Positions 62,220 to 64,000 of a stretch of 64,000 bases of DNA are shown in pieces. The position numbers and the translations under genes were made by a program. Numbering within the stretch: position 1 is the stretch's first letter; every line of letters starts with the position of its first letter. Source of the stretch: Paenibacillus soyae (lineage in GTDB: Bacteria > Bacillota > Bacilli > Paenibacillales > Paenibacillaceae); the NCBI RefSeq assembly GCF_024623455.1, contig NZ_JANIPJ010000028.1, forward strand, positions 1-64,000, read 5' to 3'. A model generated the notes under the pieces. That model was not told the origin of the DNA. It saw only the letters and a program-made list of their open reading frames with translations, and made no database searches.

Positions 62220-64000
62220 TCAAGCCTGTTTGCTAATGCGCATATCTTTGTCGTCAACCTCAACCCGGTAACGCTCACCTAGCTCGAAGAGAAACACGCC
62301 TTCCTCCGATTCCATAATTTGAACGGCAGGTGGCTGCGCCCCTTGGAAAGGAATAAGAACCGTCAAGAAATGAACGCGGCCGCTATGCGAATCCTGAAAA
62401 CGCACCCTTGTCGAATGCCTTGCCACATCATTCGAATCGGACAGCCTCCCCGGCAGAAGATCCAATTTGCCCATATGGCTTGTCGCAATGGCCAGATTCG
62501 CGATATCGCTTGTCGCGGTGACGCCGTCATGGCTCTCCTTCACCTCGACAAAATCCAAATGGAAATAACGCTGGACGCTATGGCCCTCCAGCCCCTCTAC
62601 CCGATCGGCAATGAGCACGAAACGATGATCCACTAATGAAATATGGCGGTGATGGACAATCGGCTCGTAGTTCGTATGGCAGGCGCTGGCGATTCGGTAG
62701 AAGCCTCTGTCCTCCACATTGTAGATTCCGCCGGGCTTTTGCGGCCCGAACGTAAAGGAGTTGATATATTCGAAATGGTCCCGCTCATCGATCAGCAGCG
62801 TCGAATGATAATTCGAGCTCTTAAACTGCCTGCGGTCCTCGTCGTCCCGATAACAAAAAAATCCGGGATCGCATATCATGTCTTTTCCAAGCGCCGTAAA
62901 ATCAAAGCTCATCAAATCGATGTGGGCATGGGCATTCTGAATCGGGCTTTTGCATGTAAACAAGAAACTGAGCGCTCTCATATCCCATCCGCTGCGGATA
63001 ATCGCCTGATCCAGCGTACGATTCCAAAACGTCGTCGGCTTATCCAATTCGAACTGCCTGCCCCGCAGGGAATGCAGCTCTTCCGCGAATTTGCGCACAT
63101 CGAGCGCCCGCCACGCATGCCTGCTTGCCTCACGCACGACCTCGGTCACATCGATCAAATTCGTCGCAAGCCCCAGCCAGGAGATATCGTTTAAGGCAAA
63201 ATATCCGTAGACGCCGGCCATTACGGCAAGCGGATTCGCACTGGAATCGCCGACAGGCACGCATTTTCCGGTTGGCCTTAACGAGTAAAGCGAATAATCC
63301 AAATTTCTTCTGAGCCGTTCCATGTATGGCGGGGAGAATTGGAACTGGAACCGATTAGCCAGAACGACCGCCAGCCCGAACCAGAACATGCAGCCATTGT
63401 GATACGAAGGACAACCCTCGATTTGGCCGCCGTCTTCCGTCAGCTGCGCCAAACTGCACTTCTCGATGCCATCGATCGCAAATGTCTTCCATTCCTCCGC
63501 TTCCTTGAGCTCGGGAAAATAAAGGGCCGTCGTCAAAATGCCCAAACATTCCATTAAATAATGGTTATGATCCGCTTTGGGCCACAGCTGAGGCGACACT
63601 TTGCGCAAAGCTTTCATCTGCTTGTAGACGGCCGTTAGATATCGCTCTAATACTTCCTCCGTAAATAGCTCCGAATGGCCCAAATGCTCCAACACAAGCG
63701 GCCAAATTTTGTAGGCCCGGATACCGAGCTCGAGCGCCCTCAGCGGATGGCATTCCGTAAAATAGCCAAGCGGCTTATCCATCAAATCGTCGGGAATGGG
63801 GACCGTCTCGGTCCAGTTCAGCAGCTCGTCGATGACCTTGCGTCCATACTTCTCGTCCTTGGTGAGCGAATAAGCCTCAAGCAAATCCTGCCAATGATTC
63901 ATGCGATTCAGCTGCCACAAATATTCATTGTCGTTATGCCTGCGCGTAAGCCAGCCCGGTGGATTGCCGACAAACTCCCTGGCTCCACCCGTGCCGGGAA
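62220..64000 (-). CDS. Heparinase II/III family protein (5' part cut by window edge)
   Basis: The frame stays open to the right edge (GNPPGWLTRRHNDNEYLWQL before the first internal ATG), so the start lies outside; at least 593 residues are present. N-terminal alpha-toroid (EYLWQLNRMNHWQDLLEAYS; QLWPKADHNHYLMECLGILT; GGQIEGCPSYHNGCMFWFGL) and C-terminal beta domain with QNAHAHIDLMSFDFTALGKD, DPGFFCYRDDEDRRQFKSSN and YHSTLLIDERDHF. Without seeing the N-terminus I cannot tell whether it is secreted. It would cleave uronate-containing glycans or oligomers; the GH88 gene follows directly. Confidence 0.88.
   Translation of the reverse strand, partial: PGTGGAREFVGNPPGWLTRRHNDNEYLWQLNRMNHWQDLLEAYSLTKDEKYGRKVIDELLNWTETVPIPDDLMDKPLGYFTECHPLRALELGIRAYKIWPLVLEHLGHSELFTEEVLERYLTAVYKQMKALRKVSPQLWPKADHNHYLMECLGILTTALYFPELKEAEEWKTFAIDGIEKCSLAQLTEDGGQIEGCPSYHNGCMFWFGLAVVLANRFQFQFSPPYMERLRRNLDYSLYSLRPTGKCVPVGDSSANPLAVMAGVYGYFALNDISWLGLATNLIDVTEVVREASRHAWRALDVRKFAEELHSLRGRQFELDKPTTFWNRTLDQAIIRSGWDMRALSFLFTCKSPIQNAHAHIDLMSFDFTALGKDMICDPGFFCYRDDEDRRQFKSSNYHSTLLIDERDHFEYINSFTFGPQKPGGIYNVEDRGFYRIASACHTNYEPIVHHRHISLVDHRFVLIADRVEGLEGHSVQRYFHLDFVEVKESHDGVTATSDIANLAIATSHMGKLDLLPGRLSDSNDVARHSTRVRFQDSHSGRVHFLTVLIPFQGAQPPAVQIMESEEGVFLFELGERYRVEVDDKDMRISKQA

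Overview
The window looks like chromosome from a Paenibacillus- or Cohnella-type Bacillota. Several things point there: GC-rich genes with strong AGGAGG-type ribosome binding sites, many GTG and TTG starts, lipoprotein sugar-binding proteins, LplB/LplC-type sugar permeases, YesM/YesN-type two-component genes, S-layer-homology (SLH) proteins and many AraC regulators. No rRNA, tRNA, CRISPR array or transposase gene was found.

Layout. 1-9700: pectin (rhamnogalacturonan) use. A cut sugar-binding protein, an AraC regulator divergent from a GH105 unsaturated rhamnogalacturonyl hydrolase, an esterase, a GH78 rhamnosidase, a rhamnogalacturonan acetylesterase, a Gfo/Idh/MocA oxidoreductase and a second AraC regulator. 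9700-18200: an apparent zinc-starvation (Zur) island on the minus strand. It holds zinc-free ribosomal protein paralogues L33 and S14, a YciC/ZagA-type GTPase, the 3' remnant of a second such GTPase, an AAA+ ATPase, a DUF3024-like protein, an unknown protein, and a metal-chelate ABC importer (binding protein and two FecCD permeases, no ATPase) followed by an MFS gene with an in-frame amber codon. Two strong Zur-box-like sites and one weaker one lie at promoter positions. 18300-26700: sugar ABC transporter and a very large SLH-anchored glycosidase-like protein. 26684-31345: an AT-rich block of six small genes separated by recurring hairpin elements and flanked on both sides, in the same orientation, by arrays of a 102-bp tandem repeat. 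31359-36342: a sugar-binding protein translationally coupled to a histidine kinase and response regulator. 36574-41407: an SGNH hydrolase, an oxidoreductase, an FAD oxidoreductase and a sugar isomerase/epimerase. 41574-49386: housekeeping-like genes (phosphotransferase, acyl-CoA-ligase-like enzyme, azoreductase, aldo/keto reductase, arylamine N-acetyltransferase) mixed with an oxidoreductase and an AraC regulator. 49514-56057: a second GH78 enzyme and two oxidoreductases with divergent AraC regulators. 56089-64000: glycosaminoglycan/uronate-polysaccharide lyase genes with a GH88 unsaturated glucuronyl hydrolase.

How it fits together. Surface-anchored or secreted enzymes cut plant or uronic-acid polysaccharides. 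Binding proteins and CUT1-type permeases bring in oligomers; GH105, GH88, GH78 and esterases finish them in the cytoplasm; Gfo/Idh/MocA, FAD and isomerase enzymes handle the sugars. AraC and YesMN regulators sit beside the genes they probably control. The zinc island is a separate theme.

The most unusual signals are the decayed but still box-equipped Zur island, the AT-rich cassette-like array inside a 102-bp repeat array, a 40-bp upstream element shared by two operons, one copy of which is separated from its operon by an inserted MITE-like element, and a 182-bp dispersed inverted repeat. All functional calls come from reading motifs; no database search was possible.
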